From Viola odorata (Eukaryota; Streptophyta; Magnoliopsida; Malpighiales; Violaceae): a stretch of DNA of 64,000 nt. Positions within the stretch are counted from its first letter, which is position 1, and every line of letters begins with the position of its first letter. Of this stretch, positions 53,549 through 64,000 are shown piece by piece. The position numbers and the translations under genes are program-made. The notes beneath the pieces are model-generated. The model searched no databases. It was not told the origin of the DNA and worked only from the letters and a program-made list of their open reading frames with translations. The stretch covers positions 36,753,475-36,817,474 of the forward strand of contig OY829545.1 of the NCBI GenBank assembly GCA_963691705.1. The letters are read 5' to 3'.

Positions 53549-53749
53549 AGGCGGGCTCCACCAGCCACACATTATCCACCTCTAAATTTCAAACCAGACA
53601 CACAATACCACCAAACCACACGTCCAAATGACCCTACAACCATGGATTATTATGCCATGCCTCAAATACATGATCACATGGATAGAAATAGGGCCACCAG
53701 CCACCATAGCCAAGAAGAGGAGGCCCTCGGTCCTATTTCTCACCATAGA
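53549..53749 (+). pseudogene. B5 gag fragment upstream of E
   Basis: The Pro-rich gag segment is recognisable in one frame (QYHQTTRPNDPTTMDYYAMP), parallel to B2 near 5965-6045. It ends in ATAGA, the left target site of E. Confidence 0.75.
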
Positions 53750-54359
53750 TGATACGATCCAGGCTGCCTCCCCTAGAGGCCCCGAGCCTGCCTCGACTGA
53801 TGTGAGCGTCAAGGCCTCGACTTGTCCATGACCGATTGTCAAGCCTATCTTGGACCATTTTGGACACCTCTTGAAGAGTTATCAAGGCCCTTTGTCCAAG
53901 GGTTATTTATGTATTTTCCTCTTTATTTTAGCTTTCCTATAAATAGAGGACTTAGCCTCATTTGTTAGTTGTCTTTGATTTGAATGTTATTTCTCTAAGA
54001 CCAAACCCTAGTGTAGCTTAGGTAATTTAGGGTTCTTAAAACCAGCACTTCATCTTCTTCATCAAAACAACCAGGTTGTCCATCCTTGTTGATGGAAGGG
54101 TCGGCCTTGATTTAGAGATCCTTCATTGCTTTGTAACAAGGTTGTCTAGACTAGTTCTAGAAGGGTTTGTTGAGTATTGAAGTTCTATTTATTGTTCTTC
54201 ATCAAAACACCTTCATCTTCATCCATTTATCCGCTGCATCTATTCCGCAATCTCCTTGCGATGTTATCCTCTCCATCAAATCTATCCAATCGACGATCCA
54301 ACCTCCCAAAGAGGACTAGATCCGTGCAAGGGCTCCAAACCGGAACCAAGCTTGTATCA
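53750..54359 (+). repeat. E 5' LTR (610 bp)
   Basis: TGATACGATCC...TTGTATCA. TATA box CTATAAATAG at 53938-53947. Twin hairpins TCCATC/GATGGA (54079-54096) and TCTAGA/TCTAGA (54145-54161), placed exactly as in family B between GGTTG and AGGGT. Confidence 0.9.
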
Positions 54360-55905
54360 TTTGGTAGCGGAGCTCCAGCTGCCCTCTAGGTTGGTTATCT
54401 CACCATTTCCCCCATTAAAATCGCTCCCCCTTCATCTCTTTTATTCGTTTGTGCTGGTCAGAATTTTTATGTCCAGGAGTCAGTTTTGTGTCTATTTTCG
54501 TTTTGATTTTCTGTGCGTTTTCTCCATCAGAAAAGTCTGAAAATTTCGGTGCTTAATCTTCTATCTGTTTAGAGAAAACTTTGTTTTTGAGTCGACTGTT
54601 AAATCGGTGTATTTCTTATACCTTTTGACCTTGGAATAAAGGTGTGCAGAAATCGCGCGAGAAAAATAGTTCTGTCTTGTGCATCTGTTTTGTGTGTCTT
54701 CCACTTGGAATATTGATTTTATTTCTTCTACAAAGTTGTAGATCGGTGTCTTAGGAGTCTTCCTGTCTATTTTCGTAATTTTTGGGCCACATTTGGGCTG
54801 TTTAAGAGTCATAGAGCGAAAGTGGTGCTTGGTGTTCTTCATGTTCATCTTGTGTTCTTGAGGCTTTTGAGTTTTGATCTTTGCTGACCCATTAATTCCG
54901 AAAATTGGTGTTTGATTAATTGATTTTGTTCCATTTATTTAATTCAACCAAATTATGTGATTGGTGCTTTCATTTGTTCATCCATTTGAAAGACAAGTGT
55001 CTTGTGTGCCATGTGTAGGATGTGGTCCCATTTTGTTGTTATGTGGAGGTGTCCTATAATATACTAGGCTTATATTAATCCACCTCATCTTCATTTTCAG
55101 CCTAGTATTTCATATAGGATATACATAGAATATTCTTCTAGATATTTTATCACTTCACATTTGCCACCTCACTTGATACATCACTTGCCACCTCACATAA
55201 TTTTGCCACCTCATCACTAGTGTCACCTCATACATTTTTGGCATCTAGTGAAAAAGTCTAAAAGTACTTGTCATACACTTCTTTTCTTTTAAAAGACTTG
55301 TCATACATGCTTGGGCTCTCTTGCACTTACAAAAAAAAAAAAACAAAAAAAAAAGGAGAAAAAAAAAAAAAAAAAAAAAAAGAGAAGGACTAAAAGAAAA
55401 GAAAAGAATCTATTAAGTCCTTAAAAGAATTCAAGTAAGTCAAAAGAAAGAGGTTAAGTTGTATGATTGCATTAGAAGTGTAGTAGTTAGTTGCGAAGTG
55501 TGCATTTGATTTGAGTTTCGGTTTTCATTTGTGATTGATCAAACATTCGGTTTTCTTCTTTCTTTTGTTTCCCTTGAGTCGCTTTTACTTCCTTTGTTTC
55601 TCTTTGTGTCTCCTTTGCCTTTTGTGTCTTGAGTCTTCTCGTTCTTATGCCGCCTCCTTTTCTCGGGTTGGGTTTGATCTTCATGAGCTCTCTCGGCATG
55701 GGGACCGAGATCTAGCCTTCTACACCACACCTGCGCCCTCCACACACCATGGTCGAAGCCTCCCACCCCGTCGCAGCTATGACCTTGGTTCCGCTCCCTA
55801 CCCAAGCCTTGGTCATGGCCCCTCGACATGCTCCTATAACCGTTTGGCCTTCCATCCGTTTGAGCCTACAGATTCGAGATCGAATCCCTTCAAAAGCGGA
55901 TGGGA
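54360..55905 (+). other. E internal region
   Basis: Primer-binding site TGGTAGCGGAGCTCC at 54362-54376, donor-like GTTG|GTTATC after it. The AT-rich leader has long A-runs (55329-55381) flanked by CTTACAAA and AAAGAGAAGG. A short open frame at about 55650-55905 ends in the pre-PPT palindrome GATTCG-AGAT-CGAATC (55871-55886), purine run to 55905. This frame (PSLGHGPSTC) slightly resembles a segment of the D gag (PSRGHGPTTY). I see no functional gene. Confidence 0.7.
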
Positions 55906-56525
55906 TGATACGATCCAGGCTGCCTCCCCTAGAGGCCCCGAGCCTGCCTCGACTGATGTGAGCGTCAAGGCCTCGACTTGTCCATGACCGATTGTCAAGC
56001 CTATCTTGGACCATTTTGGACACCTCTTGAAGAGTTATCAAGGCCCTTTGTCCAAGCGTTATTTATGTATTTTCCTCTTTATTTTAGCTTTCCTATAAAT
56101 AGAGGACTTAGCCTCATTTGTTAGTTGTCTTTGATTTGAATGTTATTTCTCTAAGACCAAACCCTAGTGTAGCTTAGTGTAGCTTAGGTAATTTAGGGTT
56201 CTTAAAACCAGCACTTCATCTTCTTCATCAAAACAACCAGGTTGTCCATCCTTGTTGATGGAAGGGTCGGCCTTGATTTAGAGATCCTTCATTGCTTTGT
56301 AACAAGGTTGTCTAGACTAGTTCTAGAAGGCTTTGTTGAGTATTGAAGTTCTATTTATTGTTCTTCATCAAAACACCTTCATCTTCATCCATTTATCCAC
56401 TGCATCTATTCCGCAATCTCCTTGCGACGTTATCCTCTCCATCAAATCTATCCAACCGACGATCCAACCTCCCAAAGAGGACTAGATCCGTGCAAGGGCT
56501 CCAAATCGGAACCAAGCTTGTATCA
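55906..56525 (+). repeat. E 3' LTR (620 bp)
   Basis: Nearly identical to the 5' LTR but 10 bp longer, owing to a tandem duplication of TGTAGCTTAG near 56168-56187. Confidence 0.9.
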
Positions 56526-57735
56526 ATAGCGCACCTTCAGCACTTGAGCACACCCGTACACAATTTTTGGTGGATAGCCATGGAGTGGCTTTTCACCGAG
56601 AGCACAGCCAGCCACACTTAGAGTCTGCCCAGCCCTTCGCAAACCAATACAACACAAGGCAGCCACCACCACACAACCCCCAATCCGGAGCACAACCATT
56701 GGCACCTAGATAACCGCAAATTCCCACACAACACCAAATCGCCAATCACCTAGCCGTCCCCCTACACCAAGCCAATACTTACGTACCACCGCACTATGAC
56801 AGACCTATACCTCATCCCCCACCTCACTACGAACATGCTAACAATGCTCGCCGGTTTGATCATGAAGAGGTATATGTATATGACCAGTGGGATTTTCGGC
56901 ACAACGAAGAGAGTGGATAGCAACCTCTCGAGTATCAAGTTGTGCATCCCTACATTCTAAGGGAAGGATGACCCGGACGCATTCCATGCTTGGGAAAACA
57001 TGGTGGACCGGCTGTTTGCTTGTTACAATTACTCCGAGACAAAGAAAGTTAAGTTAGCCATTGTCGCATTCACGGATTTGGCAATACAATGATGGGATCG
57101 CCTTTGGTTGATCAAAAGAAATGAGGGCAGACCACCTATTGGGACTTGGGAGGAGTTGAGGTGTGAAATGAGGCGCCGGTTTGTGCCCCCACACTACATC
57201 CGTGAGTTGCACCAGTGCCTACAACGTTTGTACCAAGGCCCACGAACCGTGAGTGATTATTATCACGAAATGTTGACTTGTTTGATGAGGGCAAACACGA
57301 ATGACAGTGAAGAAGCAACAATGGCACGATTTATCGCGGGTCTACAAAAAGAAATATCATATCAGCTTGAATTCCATCGTTACGACATGTTGGAAGATAT
57401 GTTTCACTTAGCCTTGAAGATTGAGAAACAAGTAAGTTCTAAGCCTAAAACACCTTACAACTCTACTGCCCCAACGACACAAAAACCATGGCAGACCTCT
57501 CCTTCCCCTTCTAGGCCTGCCACGGACAGCCCCAAAACACACTTCCCACCTAAGACAAACACCTACCTAAACACCTCAAATCAGTCGGCCTACCCCCTAA
57601 AACAAACGCCAAATACTACTTACACCCAAAGAACTCCCTCACGAAACATTGAGTGCTTCAAATGTGGGGGAAAAGGACATATGAGGGCAGAATGTCCAAA
57701 TCAGAGAGTTATGATGGTTCGCGGGGGGGGGGAAT
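56526..57735 (+). pseudogene. B5 gag after E
   Basis: Gag continues with the Pro/His-rich part, the gag domain ([38 protein letters not shown]) and an intact CCHC knuckle ([14 protein letters not shown] near 57656-57695). Stops interrupt it near 56709, at 56957-56959 and at 57090 (TGA where the family has Trp in QWWD). A run of 10 G (57723-57732; 8 G in B2 and B3) shifts the frame right after the knuckle. Confidence 0.85.
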
Positions 57736-58696
57736 AGAAAGCGAAGATGAGGAAGAAACAGCCCCTACTCACCGCCATTTGTGGGAAGTTGACGAGAGTG
57801 AAAAAGTGGAAAAGGAGGGGTATGATCTTGTGGAAGTTCCTAATTGCTTGGTTGTTAGGCGTAGTTTGAGTATGGCAGCCAAGGATGATGATAAACTAAT
57901 GGAACAAAGGGAGAATTTATTCCACACCCACGGGATTTCAAATGGAATGGTAATTTCCATTATTGTGGACAACGGAAGTTGTGCGGATGTGGCCAGCACT
58001 CTCCTAGTGCATTCCTTAGGCCTCTCCACTTCTAAACACCCTGGGCCATATGTGTTGAATTGGTTCAACGATGGGAACTCCGTTAAAGTAAAGAGCCAAG
58101 TGCTAATTCCTCTTCAAATCGGCAAGTATGTGGACGAACGCCTATGTGATGTTGCACCAATGCACTCTAGCCATCTTCTCCTTGGCAGACTGTGGCAATT
58201 TGATAAGAAGGCCCTTCATGATGGATTTCACAACACATATAGGCTAGAACACCTCGGCAGCAAGTTCCTTATCCCACCCCTTCCTCCTAGCCAAGTATAC
58301 GAAGACCAATTGAAGTTGGAGAAGGCTGCTGCCATGTTTGAAATAACATCTTCGCTGGGAAAGCAAAAGGAGTGGAGTGGTGTGAAGAAAGTAAGTTGTG
58401 AGAGAGTGCAAAACAGCGGGCATGAAAAAATTGAGCATGCCCCGAGTGGAGAGAAGAATGTGAGCTTTGCGAGTGAGTGGAGTGATAATACATCACTTGA
58501 AAAAAGTAAGCAAGCGGGTGAGGATTCGAGGGGAGTGAAAATGGACAGCAAAGTGTGTTTAATGGCTAAAGGTAGAGATGTGAGGCTTGCTCTAATCATG
58601 CGCAAGCCTTGCATCTTAATTAGATTTAAGGAACATTCACTTGTTGCTACTAACACTAATCCCTCATTTCCTAGTCTTATTCTCCTCTTTTGCTAG
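57736..58696 (+). pseudogene. B5 protease and linker
   Basis: In the frame resumed after the G-run: acidic stretch, protease ([23 protein letters not shown]), linker with a perfect GGGCATG/CATGCCC hairpin (58418-58442), ending at TAG 58694-58696 after a 1-base loss near 58676. B2 has Pro where B5 has Leu in the GRPWQF motif. Confidence 0.85.
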
Positions 58697-59940
58697 ATTT
58701 CAAGGATGTCTTCCCGGAAGAAATTCCCAATGGGCTCCCTCCCGTGCGTGGCATAGAACACCGAATGGACTTCTTACCCGGATCAACACTCCCAAACAGT
58801 CTAGCGTATCGTTGCAATCCGAAGGAAATGCAAGAATTGCAAGATCAAGTTGAGGCGCTGCTTGACAAGGGGTTCATTAGGGAGAGCCTTTCTCCTTGTG
58901 CTGTCCCCGTGATCCTCGTGCCAAAGAAGGATGGAAGTTGGCGCATGTGCATGGATTGTCGTTCGATCAATAAAATCACGGTAAAATATTCTCACCCCGT
59001 ACCTCGTTTGGATGACATGCTGGATGAGTTAAGTAGTGCTAAAGTATTCTCCAAAATTGATTTAGTGAGTGGTTATCACCAAATTAGGATGTATAAAGGA
59101 GATGAATGGAAAACAGCCTTTAAAACCAAGTTTGGTCTTTACGAATGGTTAGTTATGCCATTTGGACTCACTAATGCCCCTAGCACCTTTATGCGATTAA
59201 TGAACTATGTGCTTAGACCTTTTATAGGGAAATTCGTGGTTATTTATTTTGATGACATATTGGTATATAGCAAATCGTCACAAGTCCACTTGGACCACTT
59301 GCACCAAATTTTTCTCACCCTTCGCAAGAATAATCTCTTCGCGAAGTTGTCAAAATGTGAATTCTGTTTGGCGGAAGTGCACTTCCTTGGTTTCATTGTA
59401 GGTTCCCAAGGCCTCAAGGTAGACAATGAGAAGATTAAGGCCATTGCTGAATGGCCGACGCCAACCAATTTGAGAGACGTACGTTCCTTTCATGGGCTGG
59501 CTGGTTTCTACCGCCGTTTCGTCAAGGACTTCTCCTCCATTGCAGCCCCTCTCAATGCGCTCACCAAGAAGAATGTACCTTTCCTTTGGGGTGAGGAGCA
59601 AGAGTTAGCTTTCCAAACACTCAAGGATAAGCTGTCCTCCAGCCCCGTCCTCATCCTTCCCAACTTCGACAAAATGTTCGAAGTAGAGTGTCATGCAAGT
59701 GGAATCGGCATTGGGGCTGTTTTGGTGCAAGAGAAGAAACCGGTGGCCTTCTTTAGTGAGAAGTTGAAGGGTGCGCAACTAAACTATTGCACATATGACC
59801 TACAGTTGTATGCACTCGTGCGCGCCCTCAATGTGTGGGAACACTACATGCTGCCCAAAGAATTCGTAGTGCACACAGACCACCTAAGCCTCAAGTACTT
59901 GAAGGGACAAGGGAAGCTCAACAAATGCCATGCAGCATGA
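58690..59940 (+). pseudogene. B5 RT and RNase H, RNase H active site lost
   Basis: RT is complete and well kept ([12 protein letters not shown] near 59247). RNase H has two changes at residues that should be catalytic: ECDAS reads ECHAS (His at 59692-59694), and the ELYALV Glu is Gln (59803-59805). The frame ends at TGA 59938-59940, after one base is lost at the conserved Trp codon following HAA. That is the same codon that is a stop in B3. Confidence 0.85.
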
Positions 59941-61415
59941 TGGAATTCATCGAGCGGTTCCCATACCACATAAAGTACTTGAAGGGTAAGGACAACGTCG
60001 TCGCGAATGTATTATCCCGTAGGTACGCCCTCCGTACTTCACTTCATTCTCGCCTTCTAGGCTTTGCGCACATTACCTCTTTGTATGCTAATGATGTAGA
60101 CTTTAAAGATGCATTTCTAGCTTGTGCTAATGGTGCGCATGACATCTTTGTGTTGCATGACTCATTTCTGTTTCGCAAAGGAAGATTGTGCATTCCTAAT
60201 TGTGGCATACATGAATTGCTTGTTAAAGAAGCGCATGAAGGTGGTCTAATGGGCCACTTTGGAGTAGAAAAGACAATTAGCACACTTAGAGAGCATTTCT
60301 TTTGGCCACACATGAAGAAACAAGTAGCTAATTTTGTGGCAGCATGCATTGCTTGTAATCGTGCTAAATCTAAATGCATTAATCATGGTCTTTACATGCC
60401 TCTACCTATTGCATCTCACCCTTGGTGTGACATATCTATGGATTTTGTTGTGGGGTTGCCTCGTTCCAAACGGGGCAAGGATTCTCTATTTGTAGTGGTT
60501 GATCGCTTTTCAAAAATGGCTCATTTTATACCATGTCACACTACAAATGATGCATCACACATTGCCACTCTTTTCTTTCGTGAGATTGTTCGACTACATG
60601 GTATGCCACGCACAATAGTGAGTGATAGGGATAGCAAATTCCTTAGCCATTTTCGGCGTGTCTTATGGGGAAAATTGGGTACTAAATTGTTGTTTTCTAC
60701 ATCTTGTCATCCTCAAACGGATGGCCAAACTGAAGTAGTTAATAGAACTTTAGGTACAATGTTACGTGTGATGATTCAGTAATACTCCAAGTCATGGGAC
60801 GATTGCATCCCTTTTATTGAATTTGCATACAATCGTGCCATGCATTCTTCCACTCGTTTTTCCCCTTTTGAGCTAGTCTATGGATTTAACCCACTCACCC
60901 CCATAGACTTGATACCTCTTCCTTTGACTGATTTGTTAAGCATAGATGGAGAGGAAAAAGCAGCCATGGTGCAGCAATTGCATGGAAAAGCAAAGGAGCG
61001 AATGGAAGCATTGAACGCAAAGTTGATGGCAAAGCGCAACTCGGGAAGACACATCAAGTCATTTGAAGTGGGCGAATGGGTCTGGTTGCATTTGAGAAAG
61101 GATCGTTTCCCCACTCAACGCAAGGGAAAGCTTAGCCAACGGGGAGATGGCCCTTTTCTCATTGTAGAGAAATTCAGCGACAATGCTTATTGTCTCGATA
61201 TCCCTATTTCTTTTGGATCCATAAGCTCAACTTTCAATATTAATGACTTGTCACCTTATTTTGTAGGTGATAGCGAAGGAGTTGAGGAGGAGCAGCAATT
61301 GGATTCGAGGTCGAATCCACTCAAAGGGGGAGGGGATGATATGAGCACCAATGCTCAAGGATGCTTCACTCGGAGCACTTGTCTTTGTTTTTGTGTTATC
61401 TTCTTCATAGACTAA
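59938..61415 (+). pseudogene. B5 RNase H end and integrase
   Basis: It continues in the next frame ([19 protein letters not shown]), then the integrase zinc domain and D,D,E core ([28 protein letters not shown]). TAA at 60780-60782 replaces a Gln codon. The rest (60783-61415) gives GEWVWLHLRKDRF and the pre-PPT palindrome (61302-61317), then runs into the deleted LTR. SHFWRV of B3 reads SHFRRV here. Confidence 0.85.
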
Positions 61416-61695
61416 ACTTTTAGCTAGCTTTTAGGGTTCCTAAAACCAGCACCAAACTATCTAAACAATTCAGGTTGCTCATCCAAGAGGTGAGAGGGTT
61501 GTAATTATTTAAGAGATCCTATTGTTCTTTTCGGCAAGGTTACTCATCCAAGAGGTGAGGGGGTTTGTCAAGAACACTTGTTCTATTTTGTCATCATCAA
61601 TACACCTTTCCTTTTCCTCCATTTATGTCCGCTGCTATCAACTCCATCACCATCTCTAATTATCCAATCATCCACCCGATTATCCAAACGCCAAC
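61337..61695 (+). repeat. B5 3' LTR, internally deleted and interrupted
   Basis: It starts TGATATGAGC. At about 61376 roughly 360 bp present in the B3 LTR are missing (CTCGGAGC joins CACTTGTCTTTG directly). It then follows the B pattern, including both CTCATC/GGTGAG hairpins, up to CCAAC at 61695, where the next LTR begins. Confidence 0.85.
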
Positions 61696-62787
61696 TGATA
61701 CGATCCTAGTTGCTTAGGATGCGTAGCACCAAATCTGATCGTTGTTCAAAGAAGGATTTCAATGCGGAATGAATAACTTGACTCGTGCGAACGTAGACTA
61801 CCTCGCCAACTGAATGCTAAGAGTTCTAGTCGATTTCACGTCAAGGATCTTATATTAGATTCTTAGGACTACTCCCAACGATTGTGAGAATCGCACTAAG
61901 ACAAACGAAACAATAATACAATTTCAGAATTTACTTGTATACGACTTAAGTATTGCTGACTCAAGAAGAACAAGTGTTCAGCACTTGAACAAGGGGCAGA
62001 GATTGAAGAGAGAAGTCTCAATTTTATCAAATAACAGCCAAGTTTCTAAGGAGGCCAAGCGGCTCCTTATATAAGGTTACAAGCAAACCCTAATAGGAAT
62101 ACAAGTAGGAGTTCTAATTAAGGAAATTAACTTAATTAACTAATTTAAATAAACTGATTAACTAATTAATTAAATAAATGGAAACAAAGGTTGCTGCCAT
62201 TTATTTAACCAATTAATTAAGGAAACTAATTAACTAATTAGTTAAATAAATTGAAACAGAAGTTGTTGCCATTCTTTAACTAATTAACTAAGGAAACTAA
62301 TTTAAAGTAAATATAAATATAATGAAATACATTCCAGCTGCTCATGTCGAGTTCTCCATCATCGGGCCAAGGTATGGGCCGAAACTTCAAGTCATATGTT
62401 GTCTCGCGGACAGACTGTGCACCATAATGTAGACTTCCATAACTTGTAAACCACTGGGCCAAATGATCTGAATCTTGTCCCAAATGAAAGATAACATCTT
62501 GAAGTTTCCAACGCGTGGTCGATCGCACGATTTGGACCTGTACAACGCCGCCTACGTTCCGACGAAGTTGCCTATTGTGCCTGCGCCTAGAACTGCTATG
62601 TGCGAGATTGTCATCTCGAATCTCCTTGAGTTCTACTTGTCCGAATGCTCTGATACTTGGACACAATAAACCTAACACATAGAGGTTTCCATCAAGTCTT
62701 TCAGACCTCTGATCGGACTCCATCTGCTCCATCATGTCTTGACGCTTTTGTCCATGTAGTCGCGTGATACATCTTGGGATCGTATCA
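61696..62787 (-). repeat. Family I-like LTR in reverse orientation (1,092 bp)
   Basis: The body is the reverse complement of the solo LTR at 52469-53455 (for example the reversed TATATAAGG region near 62070), with TTAATTAA-rich repeats at about 62105-62310. It starts TGATACGATCC and ends GGATCGTATCA. It is preceded by CCAAC but followed directly by a plus-strand primer-binding site, so its orientation contradicts the internal region next to it. Confidence 0.8.
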
Positions 62788-63785
62788 TTTGGTAGCGGAG
62801 CTTAAGGCGTTTAAAGATTGGTAAGTAATCTAAATTGTTTCAAGTTTTCATTGCTGAAATTGGTATTTCTTTCTACTCCATTCAAAACCGATTTCTTTGC
62901 TGTGCTTGGTTCGTTATATGTGCAAATTTCTAGCAGTATCGAAATTGAATTTTAATACATAGCTATTGAAGTCTGATTTTGGTGAGAAAGGTCTTGTTAG
63001 AAAGCTGCACCTGTTAGGTTTCTGAATCAAAAATAATCAAGTGATTCGGACACAGGAGTCAAAAGCTATAGTCGATTTACTAAAGTGTGTTTTCTGCCAA
63101 ATCCTGCACAATTTTCAGTGTGGAAATTGAATTTATATATATAGCTACTGAAGTTAGTTTTGAGTGAAAAAGGACCCGTTGGAAAGGTGTGTTTGTTGGG
63201 CTTCCGAATCAAAAAGAATCAGTCAATTCGGAGTTTAGAGTAAAAAGTTCTGATCAAAACACTAAATTGTGTTTTGCTGTCAAAAGAAAAAAGGAAAAGA
63301 AAAGAAAATTCCAAAAGAAAAGAGAGGAATTCAATTCTGCAAATATAAAAATATATAGAAGTATTTGCGCCACAAAAGTACAATTTTTCAGTTTGAAGCG
63401 AATTAAGTTGAAGGACAATTGTGTTTTGAAATCAGAATTGGAAATTGCTTTTATTTGAGTCCTTTCGAGTCAAATTGAGCTCTTCTTTGATTCCTTGATA
63501 TTGCCTTCTATTCCAGTTGTTATTTGTTTAATTGGTTATTTTTGCAATTAATCAAATACCAAGTATCACCATTTGTTTTGAAGCTGGTTTTCTTTGAGAG
63601 TTTTCTTGGCAGCCTTTCTTGACCTCTTGAGTCTCATTAACACTTGACCAATTGCAGGCAATTGAGTGATTTATTGGTGAGATTATTAGAGTGTTTAAAC
63701 ACAAGAGTAAACACGTGAGGGAGTGCTAGGATTAGTGCAATTTTACACTTTCAATTCGTGTTGTGAATTTCAGGAAAAGGATTAG
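62788..63785 (+). other. K primer-binding site and leader
   Basis: TGGTAGCGGAGCTT at 62790-62803, then ATTG|GTAAGTAATC, a textbook 5' splice donor. The first 130 bases are very close to the family C leader, after which the two diverge. It ends with TTTCAG|G just before the gag ATG. An A/G-rich ORF at 63189-63458 overlaps the leader and has no support as a gene. Confidence 0.75.
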
Positions 63786-64000
63786 ATGGCTCAAGAACGG
63801 GTACAACAACCAGATGTGCAGGTCATGTTAGCGACCATCACGGAACAACTCAGGACGATGAATGAAATGCAACTGACTACCGTAGCGAGGGTGGCTAGGA
63901 TGGAAACATTGGCCACTATAAACCCTAATCCTAGGGCGAGACCATCACATACTAGGCTTGGGGCACTTGCGGCCAAAGTCAGATTACGGGGCAAGGCCGA
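63786..64000 (+). CDS. K gag N-terminus (cut by window end)
   Basis: ATG at 63786 follows the TTTCAG|G acceptor-like signal, the same arrangement as in C. The frame is open to the window end (71 codons). It begins MAQERVQQPDVQVMLATITE, a helical Gln/Met-rich stretch of the kind found at the start of family A and B gags, then NPNPRARPS and a basic segment. By position it is gag of an element related to the source of family C, but the C gag starts quite differently. Confidence 0.6.
   Translation, partial: MAQERVQQPDVQVMLATITEQLRTMNEMQLTTVARVARMETLATINPNPRARPSHTRLGALAAKVRLRGKA

Larger units (their letters stand above)
53750..56525 (+). mobile_element. E: miniature LTR element (2,776 bp) without gag or pol
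   Basis: Two LTRs of 610 and 620 bp, primer-binding site, 1,546-bp internal region, pre-PPT palindrome and polypurine tract. It lies in the B5 gag; flanks are ATAGA and ATAGC, a 4-of-5 match to a target duplication with one later change. It has no retroviral protein motif. Its leader resembles that of family B (TCTCTTGCACTTACAAAA, then GTGTGCATTTGA-type text), so B-like proteins are the likely helper. Confidence 0.85.
53549..61695 (+). mobile_element. B5: decayed family B element, split by E, both ends damaged
   Basis: It begins abruptly in gag at about 53549 (5' LTR, leader and gag start missing), is interrupted by E (53750-56525), runs through pol, and ends in a 3' LTR that is internally deleted and then cut by the LTR at 61696. 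Many breaks make it non-functional. Confidence 0.85.

Noticed and set aside
55329..55381. Long A-runs as poly(A) tail of a retrogene or LINE
   Set aside because: They are in the E leader at the place of the purine block of family B leaders; no target duplication or gene lies beside them.

Overview
This window looks like repeat-dense nuclear DNA from a flowering plant, most likely a eudicot, in a heterochromatic or pericentromeric setting. I find no host gene, tRNA, rRNA or CRISPR array. Nearly every base belongs to nested LTR retrotransposons of the Ty3/gypsy superfamily (gag - protease - reverse transcriptase - RNase H - integrase). The polyproteins lack a recognisable chromodomain and their reading frames run on into the 3' LTR (ending with motifs such as GPITRARARAL). 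That suggests the CRM (centromeric) clade, but this is a family-level inference only. The species cannot be told from the sequence.

Layout. 1-10314: element A1 (family A, +), split by a nested, 3'-deleted element B2 (3579-8883). 10315-12303: old gag/protease remnant F1 (-). 12304-20542: B3, a two-LTR family B element (+) without matching target duplications. 20543-20749: LTR scrap G. 20750-21403 and 39664-40648: remnant H (+), split by the main feature of the window, an 18,260-bp tandem array of family C (21404-39663). The array has six near-identical 1,200-bp LTRs alternating with five 2,212-bp gag-only internal regions (period 3,412 bp), all between one CCAAC target duplication. 40649-51264: non-autonomous element D (-), split by a full-length family A element, A2 (42363-50228, -, duplication CTACG). 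51265-52027: an odd minus-strand remnant. 52028-53548: LTR X (-), split by a solo LTR of family I (52469-53455, duplication TTAAG). 53549-61695: decayed element B5 (+), split by the miniature element E (53750-56525). 61696-64000: an LTR in reverse orientation joined exactly to the primer-binding site, leader and gag start of a further element K (+).

How the parts relate. A, B and K look like autonomous or once-autonomous families. C (gag only), D (gag fragment only) and E (almost no coding) look like parasites of them: C shares its leader with K, and E shares its leader with B. All families share an unusual primer-binding site (TGGTAGCGGAGC), TGAT...ATCA LTR termini, a small palindrome just before the polypurine tract, and splice-like signals bracketing the leader.

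The most interesting signals are the LTR-gag tandem array and several classes of short hairpins. In these the stem sequence differs between families while pairing and flanks are kept: twin stem-loops in the LTR, 11-nt-loop hairpins in the protease-RT linker, and an ACGG/CCGT hairpin array in the family C LTR. All pairing was read by eye on a few copies and needs computation.
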